Shown in pieces: positions 49,221-59,288 of a stretch of 64,000 bases of DNA (positions are counted from its first letter, which is position 1; each line of letters begins with the position of its first letter). The position numbers and the translations under genes were made by a program. A model generated the notes under the pieces. It ran no database searches and had not been told where the DNA came from. It worked only from the letters and a program-made list of their open reading frames with translations. Source of the DNA: Sulfurovum zhangzhouensis (GTDB lineage: Bacteria; Campylobacterota; Campylobacteria; Campylobacterales; Sulfurovaceae); assembly GCF_030347965.1 (NCBI RefSeq), contig NZ_JAQIBD010000001.1:248001-312000 (forward strand). Direction: 5' to 3'.

Positions 49221-50692
49221 TATGCTTCTCCTTCTTTATCCCATGGTGCTTTGCTATGTGCCCATACTGGCGAGTTCATTGCAAGATCCATGTCTTGTGC
49301 AAAGATCGCAAATCCGTCATACCCATGGTAAGGACCACTATAATCCCAAGAGTGCATCTGTCTGTATGGCAGACCCATTTTTTGGAACACATACTTCTCT
49401 TTGATACCTGATGCTACAAGATCCGGTTGAAGTTTTTTAACGAATGCTTCAAGCTCATATTCGTTTACGTCATCATAGATCACAGTTGATCTGAAGATCT
49501 CGTCTTTTGTTCTCTTATAGTCATCATCGTGAGCGAACTCATATCCTGTACCGATTACTTCCATACCAAGATCTTCATAAGCACCGATTACGTGTCTTGG
49601 TCTAAGACCACCGACAAATAGCATTACTTGTTTACCTTCTAGTCTTGGCTTATACTTGTTGATAACACCATCGATCATGGGTTGATACTTAGCGATCACT
49701 TCTTCACATTTTTGTTGGATGCTCTCATCAAAGAATGAAGCGATCTTTCTAAGTGACTTGATCGTTTGTGTCGGACCGAAGAAGTTATACTCCATCCAAG
49801 GTATACCGAATTCTTTTTCCATGTGTCTTGAGATATAGTTCATTGAACGGTAGCAGTGAAGAAGATTTAGCTTCACTTTTGGAGTAGCTGCCATCTCTTT
49901 AAGCGTAGCATCTCCTGACCATTGAGCAACAACTCTTAGACCCATCTCTTCAAGAAGGATACGGCTTGACCATGCATCACCACCGATGTTATAATCCCCG
50001 ATGATTGCTACGTCATAGTCTGTCTGCGCGATCTCTTCGCCAAGTGTTTCAATTTCAGCATCAAAAACATAGTCTCTAACAGTATCGTTTGCGATGTGGT
50101 GACCCAATGACTGAGAAACCCCTCTAAACCCTTCACAGTTTACAGGTACGATAGTTTTACCAGTTTTCTTCGCATATACTTTAGAAGTTGCGTTGATATC
50201 ATCACCGATCAGACCGATTGGACACTCAGACTGAACTGTGATACCATTGTTAAGCGGGAAAAGAGCATCGATCTCTTCGAAACACACAGCGAGTTTCTTA
50301 TCTCCACCGAATACGATATCTTTTTCTTGGAAGTCTGAAGAGAAGTTCATCGTAACGAATGTATCTACACCAGTTGTACCGATATAGTAGTTACGACGAC
50401 CAGCTCTTGAGTACTGACCACAACCAATAGGACCGTGAGAGATATGGATCATATCTTTTACAGGACCCCAAACAACCCCTTTAGAACCAGCATACGCACA
50501 TCCACGCTGACTCATTACACCAGGTACTGTCTTCTTGTTAGAACGGACGTTACCACATGTTTTTTGACTTTCGTCTTCAGGTGCACCAACACCAAGGTGT
50601 TTTGCACGGTTTTTCGCAGCTTTAGCAGGATAGGCTTTAAGTACCTCTTCTACCGCAGCTCTTTGTTTTGCTTCTAATGTTTCTGGACCCAT
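49220..50692 (-). CDS. nifD: nitrogenase MoFe protein alpha subunit
   Basis: Alpha subunit that holds FeMo-cofactor. P-cluster cysteines are in [26 protein letters not shown] and [12 protein letters not shown]. The cofactor ligands are the cysteine in [12 protein letters not shown] near residue 278 and the histidine in [14 protein letters not shown]-type context (here [14 protein letters not shown]) near 452. The [11 protein letters not shown] segment and overall length of 490 residues mark a molybdenum enzyme rather than a V- or Fe-only one. AGAGGAGAATACT precedes the ATG. Confidence 0.97.
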   Translation of the reverse strand: MGPETLEAKQRAAVEEVLKAYPAKAAKNRAKHLGVGAPEDESQKTCGNVRSNKKTVPGVMSQRGCAYAGSKGVVWGPVKDMIHISHGPIGCGQYSRAGRRNYYIGTTGVDTFVTMNFSSDFQEKDIVFGGDKKLAVCFEEIDALFPLNNGITVQSECPIGLIGDDINATSKVYAKKTGKTIVPVNCEGFRGVSQSLGHHIANDTVRDYVFDAEIETLGEEIAQTDYDVAIIGDYNIGGDAWSSRILLEEMGLRVVAQWSGDATLKEMAATPKVKLNLLHCYRSMNYISRHMEKEFGIPWMEYNFFGPTQTIKSLRKIASFFDESIQQKCEEVIAKYQPMIDGVINKYKPRLEGKQVMLFVGGLRPRHVIGAYEDLGMEVIGTGYEFAHDDDYKRTKDEIFRSTVIYDDVNEYELEAFVKKLQPDLVASGIKEKYVFQKMGLPYRQMHSWDYSGPYHGYDGFAIFAQDMDLAMNSPVWAHSKAPWDKEGEA

Positions 50693-50718
50693 AGTATTCT
50701 CCTCTTTTGTATTGGCAA

Positions 50719-51096
50719 TTACGCCGCTTTAACTCTGAATTGCTCCATAGAGTCAAATACTTTACAAAGCGCCATTGTTTCATCATCAGAATCAAGTTTT
50801 TTAGAGAGCTCAGCGATTTGATATCTGTTTGTATATACAAGATACTTTTCACCTTCTTTTGATCCTACATATGTATCGTCTTTAAGATATGCTGCAAGTG
50901 CTTTGAACATAAATGTGTCTTTGTTCGTGTAAGTGAAAGTAGTACATTCCTTACCTCTCAAACCCATCTCAAGTTCAATTACATTAATATCATCGATACC
51001 AAGCTCTGCTACTTGTGCATCAAGTTTTTCTACTATTACTGAAGTGTCAAGTGAATTTCCCATATCTGCCGGGAAGTGCATTCCTAAATAAAACAT
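50719..51096 (-). CDS. unknown 125-residue protein between nifH and nifD
   Basis: A soluble alpha/beta protein that begins [13 protein letters not shown] and contains [21 protein letters not shown] near residue 43 and a [17 protein letters not shown] segment near 77. It has two cysteines. It sits inside the nitrogenase structural operon, 26 bases before nifD and 173 bases after nifH, with an AGGAGAATAT ribosome binding site. It is not a PII (NifI) protein and shows no clear similarity to the delta subunits VnfG/AnfG. Its placement suggests a nitrogenase accessory or protective protein; the function is unknown. Confidence 0.82.
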   Translation of the reverse strand: MFYLGMHFPADMGNSLDTSVIVEKLDAQVAELGIDDINVIELEMGLRGKECTTFTYTNKDTFMFKALAAYLKDDTYVGSKEGEKYLVYTNRYQIAELSKKLDSDDETMALCKVFDSMEQFRVKAA

Positions 51097-51148
51097 TTAT
51101 ATTCTCCTACTTTTTCTGTTATTTTCTTTTCATTATGAGAATTGTTCC

Positions 51149-51177
51149 TTGCATGAGGAGCAAATCCCCTCATGCAA
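51149..51177 (-). terminator. stem-loop between nifH and the 125-residue gene
   Basis: TTGCATGAGG and CCTCATGCAA form a perfect ten-pair stem with a nine-base loop. It stands in the 173-base gap after nifH and could attenuate transcription or protect the nifH message, giving more NifH than NifDK. Confidence 0.65.
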
Positions 51178-51269
51178 TTCAAACATCGGGTGTTGCTGCG
51201 ACTGCAGGTTTTTCTCACCTTTATGCCGCTATCATGAATCTATTTTTCTTGTTTGTAGAAAAGTGATTC

Positions 51270-52184
<915 letters not shown>

Positions 52185-52214
52185 TTATGTTGTAATCGTA
52201 TGTCAACAAACACT

Positions 52215-52233
52215 AGTGCACAATCCATTCCCG
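52215..52233 (-). promoter_or_regulatory. sigma-54 promoter of nifH
   Basis: The minus strand reads CGGGAATGGATTGTGCAC, with GG at -24 and GC at -12 separated by ten bases. The nifH start codon lies about 43 bases after the -12 GC. Confidence 0.72.
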
Positions 52234-52262
52234 GTTTTTTCGCGACAAAGACACGACAAGTA

Positions 52263-52303
52263 TGTACAAAATCATACAAACGACAAAAAGAACACAATTT
52301 TGT
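52263..52303. promoter_or_regulatory. NifA-type upstream site and ACAATTTTGT dyad before nifH
   Basis: TGT-ACAAAATCAT-ACA at 52263-52278 fits the classical TGT-N10-ACA NifA site and lies 32 bases upstream of the -24 element. ACAATTTTGT at 52294-52303 is the dyad that recurs upstream of other nif promoters here. Confidence 0.55.
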
Positions 52304-52644
52304 AGGAATGGGATTTGCAAAAGGCTCACAATCTATAAAAGAAGACAAAATTAGTCTTTTTTGTAGCTTATTTGGATGGAATGTAGCAGAAAAAAAGATT
52401 AAATTTTATACACCCCGTAAAATAAGGGGGTTATTTAGAACAAGGGATATCACTGGATTGCTTGATGGAATTTATTCTATTTAATGTATAGAATGATCAT
52501 ACTCTAAAAAAAACTATCTAGATGAAGCACTCCATGAATATATTTCCTTGCATCATCACTCACTATATGGAATCTTTACACTATAGGTGAAATCACTATG
52601 GCTATCTACATTCCACTTCAGTAGATTTGGAAAGTGTCGGTTCC
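52304..52644. other. upstream region of nifH without a supported gene
   Basis: A frame of 94 codons is open on the plus strand from 52200 to 52484, but it runs through the nifH promoter, starts without a ribosome binding site and has no recognisable domain. No other gene is seen up to the SemiSWEET-like gene. Confidence 0.5.
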
Positions 52645-52923
52645 CTAATCTATTGAGTACCTTCCTTTCCGATACCTCATATAGACAATGATGACTGTCG
52701 AACTCGCAAAGATTTTAATGGCATTTCCTATGATAAGCGGTAGACTATCTATCTGTATAGAGTATACAAGCCACATGACACCGATAATAAAGATGATCAT
52801 ATAGGTCCAGATCGAGACATCTTTTGCTTCTTTGAGTTTTATGATCTTAATAGTTTGTAAAATTGGGTTGAACTCTAAAATCGTGGAGGTAATAAGCATC
52901 ATTTCAAACGGTGTGATCGTCAT
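52645..52923 (-). CDS. SemiSWEET-like small membrane protein
   Basis: A 92-residue protein with three predicted membrane helices: residues 5-22, 39-56 and 62-82. The first ends with FNPILQTIKIIK, similar to the P-Q motif of MtN3/SemiSWEET sugar transporters, followed by DVSIWTYMIIFIIGVMWLVYS. SemiSWEETs work as dimers in the inner membrane. The substrate is unknown. It is separate from the nif operons. Confidence 0.75.
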   Translation of the reverse strand: MTITPFEMMLITSTILEFNPILQTIKIIKLKEAKDVSIWTYMIIFIIGVMWLVYSIQIDSLPLIIGNAIKIFASSTVIIVYMRYRKGRYSID

Positions 52924-53011
52924 GATCTCTCCTTACTGCTTGGATATGACCACAGTGTAGCATACTGTAGTCAGTGAAGCAAGGAGACTAATAAAGTTTG
53001 GTTGTCGCTTC

Positions 53012-54622
53012 TTACCGCTCCAAATGTTTCAACGACAGTTCAACAAGACGAGAAGAAAGCTCATGGTTAGAATCGACGAACTCAATATGTTTCATTTCCT
53101 CTAGATGGTGACGCTCTTCATCGGTATCGACTTTGACAACGATATTGACATCTTCATCATAATCCAGCAGTGCTTGCGAGATCAGACTTTTTTTGACTTC
53201 ACCCAGCACCGTTAAGATGATACTTGAACTCTCTTCCACTTTCAATGACTCCATAACCGTGCGTTTATTGAGGTGTCCAAAGTACGCCATCAACCCTATC
53301 CTTCTGGCAAGAAGTACGTGTTGGAGGTTATCAGAGATGATGATGAAATCAACGTTCTTTTCCTGAAGGTCTTTAGCCACTGCCCTACCCAGTGTACCGA
53401 ACCCTGCGATAATGATGTGGTTTTTCTTGTTGATCGGCGTAATGACGTCCGACTCATAGAACTCTTTTTCAAAATAAGAAGAGATCTTATAGATGTTGTT
53501 CAGGATAAACGGGCTCACTATCATCGTCAAAAAGATCGTGATCAGCAGCAAATTTGCCAGATCCTTGCTGATGAGATCATGGGTAGCCGCCATATCGAAC
53601 ACCACGAAGGCAAATCCACTGATCTGTGAAAGAGCCAGGGCAGTTTTGATAGAGGTGTTTTTGTCGTTATTTCTTCTCACTATCAGATACATCACAGCTG
53701 TCTTTGTCAGCATTGCAAGGATGAAAAGGAAAACTACCTTATCAAGGTTTGAGACCAGATAGACCATATCAATCTTCGTACCTACACTGAAGAAAAAGAC
53801 ACTCAAAAGCAGGTTTTTATAGCTCATGATGTCCGATTCGACCTTCATGTGGTACTTGGTATCGGCGATAAGTACACCGGCGATAAAAGCACCAAGCGAA
53901 TAGGTAAACCCTATCTCATGTGTCAGGATCGACATCCCCATCACGATCGCAAATATCGATCCCAGGAAGATCTCTTCAAGCTGGGTATTTGCAGCAAACT
54001 TCAGCATCGCTTCTACGATCTTGTCACCGACAAAGTAGATAAATGCAGCGATAAAGACCGTCGCCAAAAGAGTCTTGACCGCTATCTCCATTACAGAAAC
54101 TTCCGAATCATTGGATAGGAAGGTCAACAGAAGCAAGATAGGGATCACTGCCAGATCCTGGAAGATCAGGACACCCACAACCTTTTTACCATAAGGGGTA
54201 ACAATATCTTTTGACTCCTGAAGATAAGGCATGATGATCGCTGTTGAAGAGAGTGAAAAAGCCAATCCAACAATAAGTGCTGTCATAAAATCCAGCCCGA
54301 ATGCATAGTAACCCAGTATAAAGAAGAGCAGCGAACTTAGCATCATCTGCAACGCACCGGTGACCAAAAGCGTATCTTTCATCTTTTTGATCTTGTCAAA
54401 ACTGAGCTCCAACCCGATGGTAAACATCAAAAATACGATACCGAATTCGCCTACCAGATCAAGTGCATCGATCTTGATCGTGTTAAAATCAAAGAGATAA
54501 CTGATGATCGTACCTGTAAAGATATAACCGACAATATGCGAAATGTTAAAGCGTTTGAATACAATGTTCAACAGAGTCGCTAAAAAGATAGTGGCAAAGA
54601 TTGCTAATAATAAAGTTTCCAT
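53012..54622 (-). CDS. KefB-type monovalent cation:proton antiporter with TrkA-N domain
   Basis: A 536-residue CPA2 antiporter. About twelve membrane helices cover residues 1-380, with the signature FLMFTIGLELSFDKI near 65 and FFSVGTKIDMV near 277. A cytosolic Rossmann TrkA-N domain begins near residue 398 (IIIAGFGTLGRAVAKDL) and probably binds NAD(H). Such proteins exchange potassium or sodium for protons and respond to redox state or electrophiles. It stands alone and is probably not nif-specific. Confidence 0.9.
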   Translation of the reverse strand: METLLLAIFATIFLATLLNIVFKRFNISHIVGYIFTGTIISYLFDFNTIKIDALDLVGEFGIVFLMFTIGLELSFDKIKKMKDTLLVTGALQMMLSSLLFFILGYYAFGLDFMTALIVGLAFSLSSTAIIMPYLQESKDIVTPYGKKVVGVLIFQDLAVIPILLLLTFLSNDSEVSVMEIAVKTLLATVFIAAFIYFVGDKIVEAMLKFAANTQLEEIFLGSIFAIVMGMSILTHEIGFTYSLGAFIAGVLIADTKYHMKVESDIMSYKNLLLSVFFFSVGTKIDMVYLVSNLDKVVFLFILAMLTKTAVMYLIVRRNNDKNTSIKTALALSQISGFAFVVFDMAATHDLISKDLANLLLITIFLTMIVSPFILNNIYKISSYFEKEFYESDVITPINKKNHIIIAGFGTLGRAVAKDLQEKNVDFIIISDNLQHVLLARRIGLMAYFGHLNKRTVMESLKVEESSSIILTVLGEVKKSLISQALLDYDEDVNIVVKVDTDEERHHLEEMKHIEFVDSNHELSSRLVELSLKHLER

Positions 54623-54976
54623 GATGATATTATAAACAATCTTTGGATACTTTTTCCAATGTTATTGTCTATAATTTATACACTTGGCGACTTAATTTCA
54701 ATGATCCTTTATCTTGGGATAATCTCATAAAGAAATATCCTTCCGGTATTCCCTACAGTTATAAATTTGTAATTAAAATACTATACCATTCCAATCACTA
54801 ATACAATTTATAAAATAAATAAGATACAAAAACGTGAATGAGATCAGCGGTTCAACAGTGCTTTGCATAATTAGATCATTTGTAAAATTCTAATTTCTAA
54901 TAAAACAAAAATCTCTATACATGATTAGTAAAGGACTGATAAACTAGCACTCTGAACAGCAAACCAAGGAGCAGAA
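54623..54976. other. AT-rich intergenic region between divergent genes
   Basis: No gene, RNA or -24/-12 element with correct spacing is seen in this stretch of about 350 bases. It should hold the promoters of the divergent antiporter and FGE-like genes. Confidence 0.5.
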
Positions 54977-55786
54977 ATGAAAAAAAGACTGTTGCTTTTA
55001 TGTACAGTTACCCTATTAAATGCAGAGATGATCACAAACTCTATCGGAATGACTTTTGTCAAAATACCTGAGGGGAGTTTCAAAATGGGCAGGATAACAG
55101 TAGATTGTCCAAAGGATAACCCTGATACTCCTAGAAACGAAAATACAATATGCATGAAACAATTGAACAAGAATGAAACGCCGTTACATGAGGAGAGTGT
55201 CAAAGCCTTCTATATGGCAACGACCGAAGTGACCCAGCAACAGTACAACAAAGTAATGGGTAACAACCCTTCCGATTTTAATAGTACAACACTGGGATAT
55301 GACAGCAGTAACAATCCTGTCGAGAATGTCTCATGGGACAAAGCTCAAAAATTTATCAAAAAGCTCAATGAACTGGAAGGGACAAACGTCTATTATCTTC
55401 CAAGCGAAACAGAATGGGAATACGCTGCACGTGCCGGAACTACAACAAAATGGAGTTTCGGAAACGATGAGAGCAAACTGGATGAGTATGCATGGTACGG
55501 TTACAACCATGCAGGAAAACAGACACATCCTGTAGGACAAAAAAAGCCAAACCCATGGGGCTTATACGATATGCACGGCAATGTATGGGAATGGACAGAT
55601 ACAAATTATGCTCAACAATACGGCCAAGAGGATTATAAACTTGCTGATGGAACAATACCTAAAGTCGTACGCAGTGGAAGCTGGGTGAACACAGCGGATT
55701 ACTCACGTTCTGCAAAGCGTGGAAACCTTGCTCCGGATGCCTATGACAATAATATAGGATTCCGTATAGCAAGAACATTACCCTAA
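54977..55786 (+). CDS. formylglycine-generating-enzyme-like (SUMF1 family) exported protein
   Basis: A 269-residue protein with a short signal peptide (MKKRLLLLCTVTLLNAE) and one FGE-sulfatase domain: NSIGMTFVKIPEGSFKMG near residue 20, ATTEVTQQQYNKVMG near 82, YYLPSETEWEYAARAG near 142, PNPWGLYDMHGNVWEWT near 188 and RSGSWVNTADYSRSAKRG near 227. The family includes sulfatase maturation enzymes and many proteins of other function. The active-site cysteine pair of true FGE is not seen. AAGGAGCAGAA precedes the ATG. Confidence 0.85.
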   Translation: MKKRLLLLCTVTLLNAEMITNSIGMTFVKIPEGSFKMGRITVDCPKDNPDTPRNENTICMKQLNKNETPLHEESVKAFYMATTEVTQQQYNKVMGNNPSDFNSTTLGYDSSNNPVENVSWDKAQKFIKKLNELEGTNVYYLPSETEWEYAARAGTTTKWSFGNDESKLDEYAWYGYNHAGKQTHPVGQKKPNPWGLYDMHGNVWEWTDTNYAQQYGQEDYKLADGTIPKVVRSGSWVNTADYSRSAKRGNLAPDAYDNNIGFRIARTLP

Positions 55787-55869
55787 AAAAGTACTTCTCT
55801 CTTCCCTAAGCTGTATTAGGGGATGAAACGGGATAGTGTTTTGTTACTCTCCGGGTCTTTTCGCTTCTT

Positions 55870-57369
55870 TTATTTGTAGTGATACATCTTCAAATGTGTC
55901 TGATGAAAACCCCGTCTGCTATAAAATCTTAGTGCATTGGCATTATCTTCATCTGCAGCCAGTTGTATACGCTTATAGCCATGTTCCAGGGCAATGGCTC
56001 TCATCTTGTTGATCAGGCGGCTTCCCACCCCCATCTTTCTATAGTCCTCTTTGACGACAAGATCCTCGATCTGTCCGATGTAGTCACCCTCTGCACTTGA
56101 GATCAGACGCTGCATCGTCACCATGCCGACTACTTGTCCTTCATGCTTGGCAACCAAAAGCTCTTTTCCCTGAGAGTGAAAAAGTTTGCTAATCCCTGCA
56201 TACTGCTTATCATAATTGATCTCAAAATCCTGTTCGATCGCAAAAAGGATACTAAGCAGATGCGCCATCTCTTCTAAATCCTCTTCTTTTGCATTTTCGA
56301 TCGTGATCCCTCTTTTCATATGAATATCGCAGATCTCAGGTTGAAGTATATCTATCACTTTTCTTGCTCCTATACTTAATGGGTTGCCGTCGATATAGAG
56401 TGTCTTTAGCTCTAGTAGATTGGCTAAGCTATCGGGAAGATCAACGATCTCATTACCGTCAATATCCAACTCTTTTAGTTTGGTATAGTGACCGATCTCA
56501 TCGGGTATTTTCATAAGTTCATTGGAGGAGTAGCATAACACCCTTAGATGCTCGGATTTCAATGGCACCCAACTCTTCAATCCGCATCCGTCACATGAGA
56601 ACTCTTCAAGGTAAGGTGCAAAGTCATCACTCACCTCGATATGTTTAATAGGATTAAAGTCCAGCACTATGTTTCCAAGTTCTTCCATCCCCTGTAACCT
56701 TATCCAATATAGCTTGTTGGAAGATAGATCAAGTGAATCAATCCCAAGTGTAAAAAGCTTGTCATCGATATGTTCTAACATATTATCTGATACCTTCAAC
56801 TCTACAAGACTCCCCATTTCTCCGATTGTCTCAGGGATTTGAGTGAGCATATTTCCAGAGAGGTCCAAACGCTGTGTGTTTGTCAATATTGCAAGCAGAT
56901 CTGTCACATCTTTTAGATAGTTACAAGAGAGATTCAGGGTTCTTAACTCATTGCCTTTGCTTAAAACACCATCCATGGTTGTAATAGCATTAACACTCAA
57001 ATCAAGCACACGAAGATCACTACACTCATTAATCTCACTCACATCATCCAGCATATTCCCACTGAGGTTAAGTGAGCTGAGCGGCAAAGATGAAAGTACT
57101 TTTGGCAGCTTACTAAAGTGGTTTCTTCGTAGATCAAGGTTACTCAGTTTTGTCATAGATTCCATTGACTGAGGAAGAGACTGAAGCTGATTGTTGGAAA
57201 GATTCAGAGCGATCAGTTCACTTAATACCGCAAAATTTTCAGGAAGTTCACTAAGAGAAAGGCCACTCAAATCAAGCCGATTGATCTGTTGGGGTGATGA
57301 GATAGAGTCATCGATAGCCTTATGTTTAAAAAGCCATGCTTTAAGATCCATCCAATTCTTTTTACTCAC
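55870..57369 (-). CDS. leucine-rich-repeat protein fused to a GNAT acetyltransferase
   Basis: A 499-residue two-part protein. Residues about 30-345 hold some 12 leucine-rich repeats (LDLSGLSLSELPENF, LNLSNNQLQSLPQSM, LDLSVNAITTM). Residues about 355-499 form a GNAT domain with the acetyl-CoA motif RKMGVGSRLINKMR near 453 and RFYSRRGFHQTHLKMYHY at the end. The start is GTG at 57369, with AAGGAG upstream and directly after the stop codon of the BFD-like gene; a TTG five codons earlier is also possible. It may be part of the feoA/CCE_0567 transcript. The LRR part could choose the protein target for acetylation. Confidence 0.85.
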   Translation of the reverse strand: MSKKNWMDLKAWLFKHKAIDDSISSPQQINRLDLSGLSLSELPENFAVLSELIALNLSNNQLQSLPQSMESMTKLSNLDLRRNHFSKLPKVLSSLPLSSLNLSGNMLDDVSEINECSDLRVLDLSVNAITTMDGVLSKGNELRTLNLSCNYLKDVTDLLAILTNTQRLDLSGNMLTQIPETIGEMGSLVELKVSDNMLEHIDDKLFTLGIDSLDLSSNKLYWIRLQGMEELGNIVLDFNPIKHIEVSDDFAPYLEEFSCDGCGLKSWVPLKSEHLRVLCYSSNELMKIPDEIGHYTKLKELDIDGNEIVDLPDSLANLLELKTLYIDGNPLSIGARKVIDILQPEICDIHMKRGITIENAKEEDLEEMAHLLSILFAIEQDFEINYDKQYAGISKLFHSQGKELLVAKHEGQVVGMVTMQRLISSAEGDYIGQIEDLVVKEDYRKMGVGSRLINKMRAIALEHGYKRIQLAADEDNANALRFYSRRGFHQTHLKMYHYK

Positions 57370-57370
57370 C

Positions 57371-57637
57371 CTACTCTCCTTCAATTAAGCGTCTTGTACG
57401 CTCTAAACGATTTTCGATCAGCATTTCTATCTCATTATAGTCATACTTACCAAACTGCTGCATATCATAAAGTTTTACCAAAGCAGTACGACAACAGGTT
57501 TTGTTGCATTCTGTGACCAGTTTTTTTGCTTTTTTAAAAGGCAAAGATGTATCTTGAAAGATATCGATCGCCTGTGCTACGCTCTTTTCTCCACACTCAC
57601 AGATCTGCATCCGGAGTATCTCTTCTTTGCTGCTCAC
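57371..57637 (-). CDS. BFD-like cysteine protein
   Basis: An 88-residue protein with four to five cysteines in an order like [2Fe-2S] BFD domains: QICECGEKSV near residue 11 and TECNKTCCRTAL near 42, with helices between. The distance between the pairs (about 30 residues) fits that fold. Translation starts at GTG after AAAGGATCAGT. It lies between the CCE_0567-like gene and the LRR-acetyltransferase gene. It may store or pass Fe-S clusters or iron, in line with feoA nearby; this is inference. Confidence 0.65.
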   Translation of the reverse strand: MSSKEEILRMQICECGEKSVAQAIDIFQDTSLPFKKAKKLVTECNKTCCRTALVKLYDMQQFGKYDYNEIEMLIENRLERTRRLIEGE

Positions 57638-57700
57638 ACTGATCCTTTACCGTATATGCATTGTCTTGGCCCGAAACTGCCAAAAAGAATGTACTTTGGC

Positions 57701-57895
57701 TTACAGTCCATTCTCTGTTTTAAATGCATTTGCTTCAGAGACAGCTGCAACAAGCTTTTGGCTCAGTTCAGGCATCTTGTCATAATCTGTCCAAAGTGTA
57801 TCCTCTACAATATCATGGATCTCTGATGCGATCTCCACTGCCATACGTTTTAGCTTTGCCAACTCTTTTTTCAATTCTTTTGTTTCTTCTGACAT
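57701..57895 (-). CDS. CCE_0567-like (DUF683) small metalloprotein of nif clusters
   Basis: A 64-residue helical hairpin protein with the features of the DUF683/CCE_0567 family, often found next to nifX or nifW: KELKKELAKLKRMAVEIASEIHDIVED followed by TDYDKMPELSQKLVAAV. A conserved histidine lies in EIHDIVE. A crystal structure of the cyanobacterial member shows a Rop-like dimer that binds iron or nickel; the role in fixation is unclear. AAAAAGGAGAATGAA precedes the start. Confidence 0.78.
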   Translation of the reverse strand: MSEETKELKKELAKLKRMAVEIASEIHDIVEDTLWTDYDKMPELSQKLVAAVSEANAFKTENGL

Positions 57896-57920
57896 TTCAT
57901 TCTCCTTTTTACTATTTAAA

Positions 57921-57998
57921 TGACGCTTTCAAAGCTAAGCTTCTCAAGCTACGCTAACGCTGAGTTAGCCTCCGCGGCTACCCCACGCACCTTGTGCT
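57921..57998. repeat. dispersed GC-rich repeat upstream of the CCE_0567-like gene
   Basis: This 78-base segment shares TGACGCTTTCAAAGC and AAGCTTCTCAAGCTACG with the copies at 27026 and 63955, and ACGCTGAGTTAGCCTC-x-GCGGCTA (in the opposite orientation) with the copy at 58373. It is much richer in GC than its surroundings. Confidence 0.65.
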
Positions 57999-58025
57999 CT
58001 GTAATTCTTGTTTACAAAAAGTATT

Positions 58026-58253
58026 CTAAACAATCTTGTGAACTTCGATACAAGAAGCTTCAGATTTGCGAAGTGCAATGAATGAACTCTCCGTCATCAC
58101 CTGAACCGTGCTTTTGAACAAGCCGTAATGTTTGACACATACAGACTGTCTTTCAGCAAGCCCAAGCGAGCTGAGTCGACTCTTCAAAGAACCACCTACA
58201 TTGATCGCATCGATCACCGCTTCTTCTCCAACATTCAATTCATTCAACAACAT
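58026..58253 (-). CDS. feoA: FeoA-like protein
   Basis: A 75-residue SH3-like FeoA-domain protein: LNELNVGEEAVIDAINVGGSLKSRLSSLGL at the start, then a strand pair SVCVKHYGLFKSTVQVM, then ALRKSEASCIEV. FeoA proteins assist ferrous iron uptake by FeoB; no feoB is in the window. A candidate sigma-54 promoter 40-57 bases upstream links it to nitrogen fixation, which needs much iron. Confidence 0.82.
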   Translation of the reverse strand: MLLNELNVGEEAVIDAINVGGSLKSRLSSLGLAERQSVCVKHYGLFKSTVQVMTESSFIALRKSEASCIEVHKIV

Positions 58254-58292
58254 CTTCTCATCTCCTGATATCTTGGTCTATTTATTTTATAA

Positions 58293-58310
58293 ATGCAAAA
58301 ATCATTCTTG
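58293..58310 (-). promoter_or_regulatory. sigma-54 promoter of feoA
   Basis: The minus strand reads CAAGAATGATTTTTGCATT, AG and GC ten bases apart; the start codon is about 42 bases after the -12 GC. Confidence 0.65.
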
Positions 58311-58372
58311 CAATTTGGTACAAAAATAAAAGACTTTAAAAAGTATAGATCTTTTCAAGACTTCTTAGCATA

Positions 58373-58448
58373 AGAAGTCCAAAGCACAAGTGCGGGGGGG
58401 GCTAGCCGCCGAGGCTAACTCAGCGTTTGCGTAGTCCAATGGACTTTG
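58373..58448. repeat. dispersed GC-rich repeat between the acetyltransferase gene and feoA
   Basis: AGAAGTCCAAAGCACAAGTG, a run of eight G, then CTAGCCGCCGAGGCTAACTC and AGCGTTTGCGTAG. The 5' part matches the copy at 63955 and the 3' part matches the reverse complement of the copy at 57921. Confidence 0.65.
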
Positions 58449-58463
58449 TTCATTTGACGTCCT

Positions 58464-59288
58464 TTATAATGAAAATGCATAGATATTTTCAAAACGAATA
58501 TCACTGCCGCCATAACTCATATGAACAAAGCGTTGTTTGTTTTGAAAATGGTAACGCTCATAAAGGTCAACCACATGCTTGATGCCCATTGGTACATCAG
58601 CAACTACTTTTTTTAATCCTCTGAAATACAACACACCTTTCATCATTTTTTCGGCTTCATCCTCATGTCCGTCTCTTACCTGCCACGGTCCAAGGTAAAC
58701 CTGTCTGGCATTCACCACACTTGAATGTTGAAAACCGTTTTGCAGTGCAAACTTCAAAGAACTGTGACGTTCCATCTCATCAGTAAGAAAGTCAAGTCTA
58801 TCCTCATTGAAAGTTTCCTTATCTATCTTTGCAATGATCGCATCGAAATTACCGCTATCAAGCTCCTTGGCATGGGCATTGGTAAAATTGAACGGCGGGA
58901 CTTTTCCTACATTGACAAAACGTCCTATCTCCATTTGGGATTCAAAACCGAATGATTCAAAAAAAGGAACCATTGAAGGATTTGAGTGAACATAGATACG
59001 TTGAAAGTCACTTTTGAGCACATCGATCAAAGTATCGGCCAAACGTCTGCCAATCCCTTGTTTTTGATATTCCGGTTTTACCATAAAGTATTTCATCTGT
59101 GCACTGTGTTCAAACTCGATAGCCATAATAGCCCCTACAAGTTTACCCTCATCATATGCTCCATAGCATAGATGAGGAGAATGCATGATCATCAGTTTAA
59201 TATGGTAGCTATCAACCAGCCAGCCTACATCATTGGCAATCGTCACAAGATCATTGACATCATTGAACTTTAACCAGCCTATAAACAT
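58464..59288 (-). CDS. GNAT family acetyltransferase (two GNAT-like halves)
   Basis: A 274-residue protein. The N-terminal half is a full GNAT domain with MKYFMVKPEYQKQGIGRRLADTLI near residue 68 (Q-x-x-G-I-G acetyl-CoA loop). The C-terminal half (about 140-274) resembles the second acetyltransferase-like domain of YitH-type proteins, with SVVNARQVYLGPW and YERYHFQNKQRFVHMSYGG. Its start overlaps the end of nifV by ten bases, so it is cotranscribed with nifV. The substrate is unknown. Confidence 0.82.
   Translation of the reverse strand: MFIGWLKFNDVNDLVTIANDVGWLVDSYHIKLMIMHSPHLCYGAYDEGKLVGAIMAIEFEHSAQMKYFMVKPEYQKQGIGRRLADTLIDVLKSDFQRIYVHSNPSMVPFFESFGFESQMEIGRFVNVGKVPPFNFTNAHAKELDSGNFDAIIAKIDKETFNEDRLDFLTDEMERHSSLKFALQNGFQHSSVVNARQVYLGPWQVRDGHEDEAEKMMKGVLYFRGLKKVVADVPMGIKHVVDLYERYHFQNKQRFVHMSYGGSDIRFENIYAFSL

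Noticed and set aside
50719-51096. Delta subunit (AnfG/VnfG) of an alternative nitrogenase
   Set aside because: Position is between nifH and nifD rather than D and K, NifD and NifK look like the molybdenum type, and no VnfG/AnfG motif is seen.
52200-52484. 94-codon frame on the plus strand upstream of nifH
   Set aside because: It runs through the nifH -24/-12 element and the TGT-N10-ACA site, has no ribosome binding site and no recognisable domain.
55804-55821. Terminator after the FGE-like gene
   Set aside because: CCCTAA-GCTGTA-TTAGGG is only six pairs and has no T run.
57637-57711. 25-codon frame on the minus strand between the CCE_0567-like and BFD-like genes
   Set aside because: It overlaps the upstream gene's stop region, has no ribosome binding site and seems to be chance; the downstream GTG has the AAAGGA site.
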